64,000 bases of DNA, taken from NCBI RefSeq assembly GCF_004570345.1, contig NZ_SPQM01000005.1, positions 1-64,000 of the forward strand. Reading direction: 5' to 3'. A program made the translations under genes and the position numbers. How positions within the stretch are numbered: the first letter of the stretch is position 1; each line of letters starts with the position of its first letter. Below, piece after piece: positions 7,755-16,212 of this stretch. The DNA is from Blastococcus sp. CT_GayMR20. GTDB lineage: Bacteria; Actinomycetota; Actinomycetes; Mycobacteriales; Geodermatophilaceae. Under the pieces are notes generated by a model. The model was given only the letters and a program-made list of their open reading frames with translations, ran no database searches and was not told the origin of the DNA.

Positions 7755-10391
7755 TCAGCCCACCCGGTCGGTCCCGGCGGCACGCAGCAGCTCGTCGACG
7801 GTCGGCTCGACGAGCACGCGGCCGTCGGCGGCGAGGACGACCGGCCGGTGGTCGTCGAGGCCCTCGATCTCGGTCAGCATCGCCCGGGCGGCCTCGTCCT
7901 GCGTCGGGTCGAGCCACTGGTGGACGATGCCGCGCTCCGCCAGGACGGCGCGCAGCTCGGCGCTGGCCGGCCAGCGGGGGTCGCCGACGACCCGCAGCCC
8001 CGTCGCCCGCCCGATCAGCATGGCCCGGCGCAGCAGGAACGCCCGCATGATGACGTCGGAGAGCTCGCGGTCGGCCGCCATCACCTCGCGCAACCGGTCG
8101 ACCGAGAGCGTCACCACCGAACCCGGGGCCGCCACGACGACCGACCGCACCGCGCGCTGCCCGGCGAGCATGTTCAGCCCGCCCAGGAAGCGCCCGGGTC
8201 CGACCACCGACACCACCCGCGGCCCGGCGACGGCGCCGTCGGCCGCGTCGGGCGGGAGCCCGTCCTCGACGACGGCGACGGTGCCCTCCAGGACGACGAC
8301 GAAGTCCCACTCCGACGAGCCGCCCTGCACCAGCACGTCCCCGGTCGACGTCGACCGCCGCCGGCCGGCCCGCCGCAGCACCGCGAGCTGCCGGGCGTCC
8401 AGTCGCGGTGAGGCGCCGCTGGGGTCCTCGGTCTCCGCGAGTCCCTCGACCGCGGGCAGCCGGGCCGGGGGCGAGAGCGGCGCGGGGGGACGCGTCCCCG
8501 GCACGGGGGACGGCCCGGCGGCGGAGCGCTCCAGGGCGGTGCCCCGCGGGTCGGTGCTCAGCAGGGCCGCCGCCAGCTCGTCGGTCCCGGCGCGGCCGAC
8601 GTGCCGGACGCCGTTGACGAAGAACGTCGGGGTCCCCTCGACCCCGCTGGCCTCCGCTCCGGCGACGTCGTCCCGGATGTGCTGGGCGTACGTGCCGTCG
8701 CCGAGGTCGCGGGCGAACCGCTCGAGGTCGAGCCCCAGGGCCGAGGCGTAGTCGAGGAGGTCGGGCGCCTCCAGGTCGTCCTGGTGGGCGAAGAGCTTGT
8801 CGTGCATCTCCCAGAACTTGCCCTGGGCGCCGGCGGCCTCGGTCGCCTCGGCGGCCAGCTGGGCGTGCGGATGCAGCTCCACGAGCGGCAGGTGCCGGAA
8901 GACGTAGCGCAGGTCGTCGCCGAATCGGCCGCGGAGTTCGCTGACCACGCCTGTCGCCCGCCCGCAGAAGGGGCACTCCATGTCGCCGTACTCGACGAGG
9001 GTCAGCGGCGCGTCGACCGGACCGCGGACGTGGTCGACGTCGGGGTCGACCGGCGGGTCAAGCTCCACCGGCCGCTCGGGGGCGCTGCTTCGCTGGCTCA
9101 GCACGCGGAAGAAGAGGGCGCCCACGGCCGTGGAGACCACGGCGGCGGCGAGGATGCCGACGGTCGCCTCCTCCCGCAGCCGCTCGTCGTCGAACGCGAG
9201 GTCGGTGACGAACAGCGAGACCGTGAAGCCCAGGCCGGTGAGGGCGGCACCGCTCCAGACGTTGCCGAGGGTGACGCCCGGCGGGAGGACGCCCAGTCGC
9301 AGCCGCACGGCGAGTGCCGCCGCCAGACCGACACCGAGCAGCTTGCCGACCGCGAGGCCGACGAAGACGCCGATCGTCACCGGCGAGGTGACGGCCCGTT
9401 CGAGCAGGGCGCCGTCGATCCGCACGCCGGCGTTGGCCAGGGCGAACACCGGCACGACGACGTAGCTGCTCCACGGGACCAGGACGGCGCCGATCCGCTC
9501 GTTGGGCGAGATCGCGCGCTCCACCGACAGCTTCGCCTCCCGGGCGAGGGCCGGCTCCGGGGACTGGCGGAAGGCGCGGGCCAGGGACCCGGCGCGCTCG
9601 ACCTCGGCCCGGCGCGGCGGGTACGCGCTGACCAGCAGCCCCAGCACGACGCCACCGATGGTGGCGTGCACGCCGGACTCGTACATGGCCACCCACATGA
9701 CCGCGCCCACGGCGAAGTAGGCCGGTCCCCGCCACACCTGCATGCGCGACAGGCCGATGAACGCGAAGACGCAGAATCCGGCGATCGCCAGGGCGACGAG
9801 GTCGATCTCGTCGGAGTAGAAGATCGCGATCGCACTGAGGGCGCCGATGTCGTCGACCACGGACAGCGACAGCAGGAAGACCCGCAGCTGGATGGGGGTG
9901 TGCCGGCCGAACAGGGCCAGGGCGCCCAGCACGAACGCGGTATCCGTGGCCATCGGGATGCCCCACCCCACCGCGCCCTCCCCGCCGGCGTTGATGGCAA
10001 GGTAGAGCAGTGCCGGGAGGACGAGGCCGGCCACCGCGGCGAGCACCGGGATGGTGAGCCGGCTGCGCTGCACGAGCTCCCCCATCGAGAGCTCGCGACG
10101 CACCTCCATCCCGATCAGGAAGAAGAAGAAGACCATCAGGCCGTCGTTGACCCAGTGCTGCAGGTCCATCGCGATCTCGGCGTTCCCGAACCGCAGGGCC
10201 AGCTCGGTGTGCCAGAGCTGGTCGTAGGAGTCGGCCCAGGGCGAGTTGGCCCAGGCCAGCGCGACCAGGGTGGCGGCCACCATCAGGCCCGCGCCGGCCA
10301 CACCGGAGCGCATCAGCCGGCGGACGGGGGCCGAGAGCTGCGCGGCGAGGTGGGCGGATCCGGTGCGGCTCGCTCCGGCGACGGTGGTCAC
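7755..10391 (-). CDS. nhaA: Four-part fusion: NhaA Na+/H+ antiporter - DsbA-like - cyclic-nucleotide-binding - thioredoxin-like domain
   Basis: 878 residues in one uninterrupted frame. Residues about 20-420 are a complete NhaA antiporter, including 'WVNDGLMVFFFFLIGMEVRREL', 'PMATDTAF' and the ion-binding Asp pair in 'SVVDDIGA'. Residues about 445-610 are a DsbA/thioredoxin-4 domain with a CPFC active site (Cys473 and Cys476) and a cis-Pro 'GTPTFFVNG'. After a Pro-rich linker, residues about 660-790 match a cNMP-binding (Crp-like) domain. The last about 85 residues look like the thioredoxin-like segment found in cNMP-linked thioredoxin reductases but lack a CxxC. NhaA-DsbA fusions are known; the two extra C-terminal modules are unusual. 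The protein would couple ion transport to redox or ligand sensing, which is inference. Confidence 0.88.
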   Translation of the reverse strand: MTTVAGASRTGSAHLAAQLSAPVRRLMRSGVAGAGLMVAATLVALAWANSPWADSYDQLWHTELALRFGNAEIAMDLQHWVNDGLMVFFFFLIGMEVRRELSMGELVQRSRLTIPVLAAVAGLVLPALLYLAINAGGEGAVGWGIPMATDTAFVLGALALFGRHTPIQLRVFLLSLSVVDDIGALSAIAIFYSDEIDLVALAIAGFCVFAFIGLSRMQVWRGPAYFAVGAVMWVAMYESGVHATIGGVVLGLLVSAYPPRRAEVERAGSLARAFRQSPEPALAREAKLSVERAISPNERIGAVLVPWSSYVVVPVFALANAGVRIDGALLERAVTSPVTIGVFVGLAVGKLLGVGLAAALAVRLRLGVLPPGVTLGNVWSGAALTGLGFTVSLFVTDLAFDDERLREEATVGILAAAVVSTAVGALFFRVLSQRSSAPERPVELDPPVDPDVDHVRGPVDAPLTLVEYGDMECPFCGRATGVVSELRGRFGDDLRYVFRHLPLVELHPHAQLAAEATEAAGAQGKFWEMHDKLFAHQDDLEAPDLLDYASALGLDLERFARDLGDGTYAQHIRDDVAGAEASGVEGTPTFFVNGVRHVGRAGTDELAAALLSTDPRGTALERSAAGPSPVPGTRPPAPLSPPARLPAVEGLAETEDPSGASPRLDARQLAVLRRAGRRRSTSTGDVLVQGGSSEWDFVVVLEGTVAVVEDGLPPDAADGAVAGPRVVSVVGPGRFLGGLNMLAGQRAVRSVVVAAPGSVVTLSVDRLREVMAADRELSDVIMRAFLLRRAMLIGRATGLRVVGDPRWPASAELRAVLAERGIVHQWLDPTQDEAARAMLTEIEGLDDHRPVVLAADGRVLVEPTVDELLRAAGTDRVG

Positions 10392-10434
10392 CCGGGGAAC
10401 GCTAGGGCCGGACGGTTTCCGGTGGGAGTCCCCG

Positions 10435-11199
10435 TCAGTCCCCCCGACGGTCGGGCAGGAACCTCAGCCGGTCCCGGGTCGCGGCGACCTCGGCGGCGTC
10501 GACGTCGGCGAGGACGATCGTCTCCACGCCGGCCGCCGTGGCGAGCAACTCCCCCATCGGGCTGACGATCCGGCTGTCCCCGACGTGCTCGGTGCCGTCG
10601 CCGGCGGTACCGACCCGGTTGCAGCCGACGACGTAGGCCTGGTTCTCGATGGCCCGGGCCTGCAGCAGCGTCTGCCAGTGGTGCCGGCGCGGGCTGGGCC
10701 AGTTCGCCGGCACGAGGTAGACGTCGGTGTCCGGCGCCGCCTTCCAGAAGACGTCGGCGAAGCGCAGGTCGTAGCAGATGAACGGGGTGATCCGGAGGCC
10801 CCCGACCTCGATCGTCACCGGCTTCTCCCCCGCCTTGAACCGCTCGTGCTCGCCGGCGTGGGTGAACGGGTGCAGCTTCCGGTACCGGTGCGTGGTGCCG
10901 TCCGGGCCCGCGATGACGAAGGAGTTGTAGGGCAGCTCCTCCCCGGTCGCCACCTCGGGACAGGTGCCCGCCACCCAGGCGCCCTGCGCCGACGCCTGGG
11001 CGGCAAGGAACTGCGCGGACGGCCCGCCCTCCGGCTCGCCGATCCCCGGGGTCATCGAGAACCCGGTGGAGAAGGTCTCGGTGAGCAGGACGAACTCCGC
11101 GCCGGCACCGACCGCCCGCTCGACCAGCGGGGCCAGCCGCTCGAAGTTGGCCTCGCGGTCCTCCCAGACGATGTCGTGCTGCACCGCCGCGATCCTCAT
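10435..11199 (-). CDS. Carbon-nitrogen hydrolase, probable omega-amidase (Nit2/MtnU-like)
   Basis: 254 residues, ATG start. The nitrilase-superfamily catalytic triad is visible: Glu in 'LLTETFSTGF', Lys in 'YRKLHPF' and Cys in 'ICYDLRF'. The small size and the 'TETFSTGFSM' region fit the omega-amidase branch, which hydrolyses alpha-ketoglutaramate or alpha-ketosuccinamate. It overlaps the stop of the upstream aminotransferase by 4 bp, a pairing that matches glutamine-dependent transamination of methylthio-oxobutyrate in methionine salvage. Other salvage genes are not visible here. Confidence 0.88.
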   Translation of the reverse strand: MRIAAVQHDIVWEDREANFERLAPLVERAVGAGAEFVLLTETFSTGFSMTPGIGEPEGGPSAQFLAAQASAQGAWVAGTCPEVATGEELPYNSFVIAGPDGTTHRYRKLHPFTHAGEHERFKAGEKPVTIEVGGLRITPFICYDLRFADVFWKAAPDTDVYLVPANWPSPRRHHWQTLLQARAIENQAYVVGCNRVGTAGDGTEHVGDSRIVSPMGELLATAAGVETIVLADVDAAEVAATRDRLRFLPDRRGD

Positions 11200-12383
11200 G
11201 TCATCCCCCTCAACCGCCGGACGGCCTCGGCCAGCACATCGTCGCCCTTGCAGAACGCGAACCGCACCAGGTGCCGGCCGAGGTGGGCGTGCGCCGGGTC
11301 GTAGAAGACCACGGTGGGGATCGCGACGACCCCCGCCCGTTCCGGCAGTCCGCGGCAGAACGCCAGGCCGTCCCCGTCCGGTTGCACGGAGCGGACGTCG
11401 ACGGTCGCGAAGTAGGTCGCCTCGGGGCTGATCACCGGCAGGCCGGCGTCGGTCAGCCCCCGGACGAGGACGTCGCGCCGGTACTCGAGGTCGCGGGCGG
11501 CCCGCGTGAAGTACTCGTCGGGCAGGCCCAGCCCCGCGGCCACCGCCGGCTGGAACGGCCCGCCGTTCACGTAGGTCAGGAACTGCTTGGCGGTCCGGAC
11601 GGCGGAGACCAGCGCCCCCGGCCCGCAGATCCAGCCGATCTTCCAGCCGGTGACGTTGAAGGTCTTCCCGGCACTGCTGACGACGAGCGTGCGCTCGCGC
11701 ATCCCGGGCAGCGTGGCGATCGACCGGTGCACCGCATCCCCGAAGACCAGGTGCTCGTAGACCTCGTCGGTCACGACCAGCAGGTCGTGCTCGATCGCGG
11801 CGGCCGCGACGAGGGTCAGCTCGTCGGCGGTGAACACCTTGCCGGTGGGGTTGTGCGGGCTGTTCAGCAGCAGGATCTTGGTGCGTGGCGTGATCGCGGC
11901 GTGCAGCTCGGCCGGGTCGAACGCCCAGCGGCCCTCCCCGTCGTCCGGGGGCCGGAGGGGGACCGGTCGGGCGACGCCGCCGGCCATGGCGATGCCCGCC
12001 GCGTAGCAGTCGTACATCGGCTCGAACAGCACGACCTCGTCACCGGTGTCGAGCAGCGCGAGCAGTGCTCCCGACAGCGCCTCGGTCGCGCCGGCGGTGA
12101 CCAGCACCTCGGTGTCGGCGTCGTAGCTGCCGCCGCCGAACCGCGCGCGGTGGTCGGCGACGGCGGCGCGCAGCTCGGGGATGCCGGTGCCCGGCGGGTA
12201 CTGGTCGGCGGCCGTGCCGATCGCGGCACGGGCCACGTCGAGGACCTCGGGGGGGCCGGGGTAGTCGGGGAAGCCCTGGCCGAGGTTCACCGCGCCGGTG
12301 GCCACCGCGAGCGCGCTCATCTCCGCGAACACCGTCGTCCCGAAGCCCTGCAGGCGGGCCGACAGGTACGGCACCCGGCTCAC
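11196..12383 (-). CDS. PLP-dependent aminotransferase, methionine/glutamine transaminase type
   Basis: 395 residues from the GTG at 12383, which overlaps the upstream ribonuclease stop by 4 bp. It is a fold-type I class I/II aminotransferase with 'LGQGFPDYPGP', 'NSPHNPTGKVFT' and the PLP-lysine motif 'SSAGKTFNVTGWKIGW'. The Tyr/Pro-rich 'QYPPGTGIPELR' and 'VRFAFCKGDDVLAEA' resemble YbdL/MtnE and kynurenine-type transaminases. With the downstream omega-amidase it likely uses glutamine or a similar donor to aminate a 2-oxo acid such as 4-methylthio-2-oxobutyrate. The substrate is inferred from context. Confidence 0.9.
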   Translation of the reverse strand: MSRVPYLSARLQGFGTTVFAEMSALAVATGAVNLGQGFPDYPGPPEVLDVARAAIGTAADQYPPGTGIPELRAAVADHRARFGGGSYDADTEVLVTAGATEALSGALLALLDTGDEVVLFEPMYDCYAAGIAMAGGVARPVPLRPPDDGEGRWAFDPAELHAAITPRTKILLLNSPHNPTGKVFTADELTLVAAAAIEHDLLVVTDEVYEHLVFGDAVHRSIATLPGMRERTLVVSSAGKTFNVTGWKIGWICGPGALVSAVRTAKQFLTYVNGGPFQPAVAAGLGLPDEYFTRAARDLEYRRDVLVRGLTDAGLPVISPEATYFATVDVRSVQPDGDGLAFCRGLPERAGVVAIPTVVFYDPAHAHLGRHLVRFAFCKGDDVLAEAVRRLRGMT

Positions 12384-13825
12384 GGCTCGCCCGCCGTCGT
12401 GAAGCGCACCGACCGGCCGGCCACGTCGGCCTCCTCCAGGCGAACCCGCACCCGGGTGCCCGGCCGCAGGTGGTCCCCGGTGCACCTCCCGCGGATCGCG
12501 AGGGCGTCGAGCACGACCGTGCCCTTGCCGTTCTCGGCGTCGACGACCACGGCGGAGAAGGTCTGGCCGACGTGGTCGCGGATCAGCCAGGCCTCGGTCG
12601 CGTCGATGACCGCCCGCTCCACCTCCCGGGTCCGCCGGTCCGACGCCGACATCTGCGCCGGGAGCTCGGGCAGGGCGGCGCGCAGCTCGGGCGCCGGCTC
12701 CCGGCCGGCGGCGAGCGCGAGGCAGACCTCGGTGCCGAAGCGGTCGACCAGCCGGCGCAGCGGCGCTGTCACGTGCGCGTAGGGCGCGGCGACCCCGCTG
12801 TGCACCGCCTGTGCGGGCGGCGGACCGTCGAAGGGGGTGTACGCCGCGCCGCGCAGCAGGGTGACGGCCTCCTCGAGGAACGCCGCGTGCCCGGGCCGGG
12901 ACGCGTCCAGGCGGGCGATCACCTCACCGGGCCCCGCGTCGGCCGGCCAGTCGACGCCGAGGGCCGGGGCGAGCAGGCGGAGCCGGCTGACGTCCTCCGG
13001 GCGGGCCGGCGGCAGGGTGCGCAGGACCCCCACGCCGCCGTCGAGCATCAGCGCGGCCGCACAGCGACCGGTGAGCAGCGAGATCTGGGCGTTCCACCCT
13101 TCGACTGGCAGGTCGCCGCGCAGGGCCAGCGTCCAGCCGCCGTCCTTCCCGGCCACCACCTCCTGGTCCGGGGTGCCCAGCTCGATCGCACCCCGCTCCG
13201 TCGCCCGCTGCTGCAGGAGGGCGCCGATCTCCGGCAGCAGCGCCAGCGGCTCGGGCAGCGTGCCGGCGTCCGCCTGCGCCTGCACCGCGGGGTAGTCCAG
13301 CTGCGCCCGGCTGCGCACGCGGGCCCGTCGGAGGTCGACGCGCACCGGTTCGCCGTCCGCGTCGAGGTCGATGGTCCACAGGACGGCGGGACGCAGCCGG
13401 TCGGCGAGCAGGCTCGCGGCGCCCTCGCTCAGCGCGGGCGGGTGCAGCGGTGTCCGGCGGTCGGGGCTGTAGAGGGTCTGGCCCCGGCGGCGCGCCTCGC
13501 GGTCGATCGCACCGCCCAGGACGACGAAGGCCCCGACGTCGGCGATCGCGTAGCTGACCCGGTAGCCGCCGTCGCGGGCGGCGAGGTGCACGGCCTGGTC
13601 GAGGTCGCGGCTGCCGACGGGGTCGAGGGTCACCAGGGGGACGTCGGTGGCGTCCAGCTCGGGCAGGGGTGGCTCGGCGGCCCGCCGCTCGGCCTCGGCC
13701 AGCACGTCGGCCGGGAACTCCTCCGGGACGTCGAACTCCGCGCGGATCGCCGCGAAGTCGGGACCGTCCTCGGCCGCGGCGGGCCAGCGCGGGAGGCGGA
13801 TGGGGGCCGCGGACGGGACAGGCAC
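12380..13825 (-). CDS. RNB-domain ribonuclease (RNase II/R family)
   Basis: 481 residues from the GTG at 13825; an in-frame GTG at 13867 would add 14 residues but sits inside a perfect 14-bp palindrome, so the shorter start is preferred. The RNB catalytic signature 'VTLDPVGSRDLDQAVHL' supplies the metal-binding Asp residues, followed by 'YRVSYAIADVGAFV' and 'TPLHPPALSEGAASLL'. Near the C-terminus is 'YAHVTAPLRRLVDRF', a conserved RNase II segment. No cold-shock or S1 domain precedes the RNB domain, so it is the short actinobacterial form. It hydrolyses RNA 3' to 5'. It follows the S4 gene and overlaps the aminotransferase gene. Confidence 0.9.
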   Translation of the reverse strand: MPVPSAAPIRLPRWPAAAEDGPDFAAIRAEFDVPEEFPADVLAEAERRAAEPPLPELDATDVPLVTLDPVGSRDLDQAVHLAARDGGYRVSYAIADVGAFVVLGGAIDREARRRGQTLYSPDRRTPLHPPALSEGAASLLADRLRPAVLWTIDLDADGEPVRVDLRRARVRSRAQLDYPAVQAQADAGTLPEPLALLPEIGALLQQRATERGAIELGTPDQEVVAGKDGGWTLALRGDLPVEGWNAQISLLTGRCAAALMLDGGVGVLRTLPPARPEDVSRLRLLAPALGVDWPADAGPGEVIARLDASRPGHAAFLEEAVTLLRGAAYTPFDGPPPAQAVHSGVAAPYAHVTAPLRRLVDRFGTEVCLALAAGREPAPELRAALPELPAQMSASDRRTREVERAVIDATEAWLIRDHVGQTFSAVVVDAENGKGTVVLDALAIRGRCTGDHLRPGTRVRVRLEEADVAGRSVRFTTAGEP

Positions 13826-13860
13826 GGTCGCCAGCCTGACAGAGGCGGCGGGACCGCGCG

Positions 13861-13874
13861 GTTCCACGTGGAAC
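13861..13874. promoter_or_regulatory. Perfect 14-bp palindrome resembling parS (ParB-binding site)
   Basis: The bases GTTCCACGTGGAAC form a perfect palindrome. The core CACGTG flanked by GTT and AAC matches the parS pattern GTTnCACGTGnAAC. The same 14-mer recurs at 18567-18580 and a one-mismatch 16-mer at 36077-36092. The surrounding kinase/cell-wall cluster usually lies near oriC in Actinobacteria, where parS sites concentrate. ParB binding is inferred. Confidence 0.45.
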
Positions 13875-13881
13875 CGCGACG

Positions 13882-14097
13882 TCAGCCGATGCGCACGTCC
13901 TCCATGCCCTCGACGGAGATCACGTCGCCCGTGCGCAGCTGCCGGCCGCGGCGCTCCTCCGGCTGCCCGTTGACGCGAACCTCCCCGGCGAACAGCACGT
14001 CCTTCACCTGGGCCCCGGTGGGGACCGCGTCGACGAGCTTGAGCAGCTGCCCGAGGCGGATGCTGTCCTCGCCCGGGCGGAGGGAGACGGTGCGCAC
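13882..14097 (-). CDS. Small S4-domain RNA-binding protein
   Basis: 71 residues from the GTG at 14097; an upstream in-frame start would overlap the MOSC gene. The whole protein is an S4 domain of the YaaA/RlbA type: 'SIRLGQLLKLVDAVPTGAQ', 'VLFAGEVRVNGQPEERRGRQL' and 'TGDVISVEG'. S4 domains bind structured RNA such as rRNA or tRNA. It is separated by 16 bp from the MOSC gene upstream and lies just before the RNB ribonuclease, so the pair may act on RNA, but that is inference. Confidence 0.85.
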   Translation of the reverse strand: MRTVSLRPGEDSIRLGQLLKLVDAVPTGAQVKDVLFAGEVRVNGQPEERRGRQLRTGDVISVEGMEDVRIG

Positions 14098-14113
14098 GGT
14101 GCCCAGTCTCGTC

Positions 14114-14833
14114 TCAGGCCGGGACGAGCACGTCACCGGTGCGCACCGTGCCGGAGGTGAGGACGGCGGCGCGCACCGCCAGCAGGCCGTCGCGCTCGCG
14201 GTGGATCGTCTTCAGCACGGAGGTGTCGCGGGCGATCCCGCCCGGTTGCGGCCGCGTGGTCATGACGCACCGGGAGATGGGCAGGCCGAACCGCAGCCGG
14301 ACCCCGCCGAGCTCCGCCTCGCGACCGCGAAGCGCGTCCTCGCCCGCGCCGTCGAGGACGACGTTGGCGCGGAACCGGCGCCGGTCCCAGGTCCCGAGCG
14401 TGCCGGTCGAGACCAGCGACAGGCGGATCCGCGGGCTGTCGTGGAAGGGGCCGGGCGCACCCTCCCACTGCAGCCACTCCGTGGGATCGGGCACCTCCTC
14501 GTCCGCCGGGGTCTCGTAGGTCGGGGCCACGTCGCCGCGCTCGTCGGCCGCCCGGAGCTCCACCCGGCGGCCGAGCCAGCCGGAGATGTCCCCGTCGTCG
14601 GTGGTGACCGTCCCGTCGGGGAGCACCACCTCCACGCCGCCGTCCGCCCGGAGGCGGGCCGAGGCGAACAGCAGCTCCGGCACCCGCCGGGCGGTGAGGC
14701 CCAGGCCGGTGTCGAGGTCGAACAACGCCCAGCGCCGGTCGCCTGCGATGCCGAGGGCGTCGACGGCCGCCTCGGCCAGGCGTTCGCCCTGCAGCGACTT
14801 GACCGGGTAGCGCCAGAGCTCGGCGACTCTCAT
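14114..14833 (-). CDS. MOSC domain-containing protein
   Basis: 239 residues from the ATG at 14833, which overlaps the aldose-epimerase stop. The N-terminus has the MOSC_N strand 'VAELWRYPVKSLQGERL' and the rest a MOSC beta barrel ('RFRANVVLDGAG', 'GLPISRCVMTTRPQ'). The Cys in 'ISRCVMTTRPQ' is at the position expected to bind molybdenum cofactor or sulfur in MOSC proteins such as mARC. The likely role is Moco-dependent reduction or sulfur carrier chemistry; the substrate is unknown. Confidence 0.88.
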   Translation of the reverse strand: MRVAELWRYPVKSLQGERLAEAAVDALGIAGDRRWALFDLDTGLGLTARRVPELLFASARLRADGGVEVVLPDGTVTTDDGDISGWLGRRVELRAADERGDVAPTYETPADEEVPDPTEWLQWEGAPGPFHDSPRIRLSLVSTGTLGTWDRRRFRANVVLDGAGEDALRGREAELGGVRLRFGLPISRCVMTTRPQPGGIARDTSVLKTIHRERDGLLAVRAAVLTSGTVRTGDVLVPA

Positions 14834-15753
14834 TCCCCGGCCGACCAGCTCAGCGTCCAGGTGCCCGACCAGTCCTCCCCGGGCTCGAGGACCACGAGAT
14901 CGACGGCGTCGGCGAAGGCGTTCGGCGGGCAGGTCATCGGCTCGACCGCGAGGCTGCGGCGGCGCTGGCCCACCGGCAGGGTGTCGCCGCTGTAGACCTG
15001 GAGCCAGGGCCACGACGCGTCGACGGCGAGCTCGACCGCGCCCGCCGGGCCGCGGAGTCGGACGCGCGCCCAGCCGTCGTCGTCCCGCACGAGATCGGTG
15101 AGCGGGTCGTCGAAGGACCTGCCGCCGATCCGCCCGACCGCGCCGTCGAACGGCCGCCGCTCGCCGGTGGGCAGGCCGTCGCCGTCCACGACCAGCAGCG
15201 TGCGCGCGGGCAGCTCGAGCTCCGCCGTCCCCACGTCGCCGTCCTCGCTGCCCCCGACCGCCAGGTAGGGGTGCAGCCCGACGCCGAACGGGGCGGGCTC
15301 GTCGCCGGCGTTGCGCACCCGGACGGTCGACTCGAGCCGGTCGGGGGAGAGCGCGTAGTCGATCGCCGCGGCGAGCCGGAAGGGGTAGCCGGAGCGCTTC
15401 TCGACGACGGTCCCGACGGTCACGCGGTCGGCCTCGGAGTGCAGGACCCGCCAAGGCTGCGCCGAGACCAGGCCGTGGATGGCGGTCGGCTTGCTGGTCG
15501 ATGCGATGTCCAGCTGGAGGTCGTGCCCCTGCCAGGTCCACCGTCCGTCGCGGATGCGGTTCGGCCAGGGCAGCAGCACGCCGCCCCGCCGTCCCGACGG
15601 CACCTCGCCGGGGGCGTACCCGTCGAGGACGTCCCAGGCGCCGACGGTGAGCGCGCGCAGGCCGCCGCCGTTGAGGTCGACGGCCAGCCGGGCGTCGCCG
15701 GCGGTCGCATGGACCTCGGTGGGCTCCGTCTCGGGCCAGGCGTGCTGCGACAT
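14830..15753 (-). CDS. Aldose 1-epimerase family protein
   Basis: 307 residues from the ATG at 15753. Galactose mutarotase-like features are present: 'LLPWPNRIRDGRWTW', the His in 'AIHGL', the His in 'FGVGLHPYLAV' and the catalytic Glu region 'LAVEPMTCPPNAF'. The enzyme interconverts alpha and beta anomers of hexoses. It is the first gene of a six-gene minus-strand run that continues with MOSC, S4, RNB ribonuclease, aminotransferase and omega-amidase genes, with short overlaps at three of the junctions. Confidence 0.9.
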   Translation of the reverse strand: MSQHAWPETEPTEVHATAGDARLAVDLNGGGLRALTVGAWDVLDGYAPGEVPSGRRGGVLLPWPNRIRDGRWTWQGHDLQLDIASTSKPTAIHGLVSAQPWRVLHSEADRVTVGTVVEKRSGYPFRLAAAIDYALSPDRLESTVRVRNAGDEPAPFGVGLHPYLAVGGSEDGDVGTAELELPARTLLVVDGDGLPTGERRPFDGAVGRIGGRSFDDPLTDLVRDDDGWARVRLRGPAGAVELAVDASWPWLQVYSGDTLPVGQRRRSLAVEPMTCPPNAFADAVDLVVLEPGEDWSGTWTLSWSAGE

Positions 15754-15839
15754 GGCGCCAGCTCACCACACGCCCGTCGGCGAAGGAGTCCTGCTGCCGG
15801 GGCAGCCGGGAGATGCGGACCAGCCCCCTCGATCACCCG

Positions 15840-15893
15840 GATACGCACGACGGCGCGTATGGGGCGTCCGATGACCGCCGTCGTGCGCATATC
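15840..15893. repeat. Inverted repeat between aldose epimerase and broken GNAT gene
   Basis: The 11-bp arms GCACGACGGCG (15845-15855) and CGCCGTCGTGC (15876-15886) are perfectly complementary, and flanking ATA/TAT bases extend the pairing with a small bulge. The 20-bp spacer makes this a possible hairpin. It lies downstream of the broken GNAT and upstream of the epimerase on the minus strand, so it could be a terminator without a clear T-run or an operator. Confidence 0.4.
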
Positions 15894-15898
15894 GGCGC

Positions 15899-16212
15899 TC
15901 ATCGCTGCGGCGTCCAGCAGCCGCTCGAAGAAGAGGGACTCGTCGGGGCCTTCGAGACGCCGCGCCCCCGGGCTGCCGGGACGACGAACATGCGCTTCAC
16001 CTCCGCGACACCCGTCCCCAGCTCGCGCAGGGCGCCGCAGCCGATCGCCGTCCCGTCCTCGTCGCGCGCCACCAGGACGACGCCGATGTCGGCGGTGGAC
16101 GGCGGCGTGCCTGGTTCCCCTTGCCGTCGTAGCGGGCGCGCACCTCCGCCTGCTGGTCGGCGGCCAGCCGCTGGACCTCGGGGTCGTCCCAGGAGGCGAA
16201 CCCGACCGTCAC
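15899..16212 (-). pseudogene. Frameshifted GNAT acetyltransferase remnant
   Basis: A GTG at 16212 overlaps the TetR stop by 4 bp and opens a frame 'TVGFASWDDPEVQRLAADQQAEVRARY'. Coding similarity then moves to another frame near 16110 ('ADIGVVLVARDEDGTAIGCG', then 'KRMFVVPAARGRG'), which is the core of a GNAT acetyl-CoA fold. After the 'RGRG' acetyl-CoA loop the frame degrades again and stops at 15899. Two frame changes and loss of the C-terminal half indicate a decaying gene, or sequence errors. The intact gene would have been cotranscribed with the TetR regulator. Confidence 0.65.

Noticed and set aside
14114..15769. 551-residue frame spanning the MOSC and aldose epimerase genes
   Set aside because: The upstream part is an out-of-frame shadow of the epimerase gene; the MOSC protein clearly begins at 14833.
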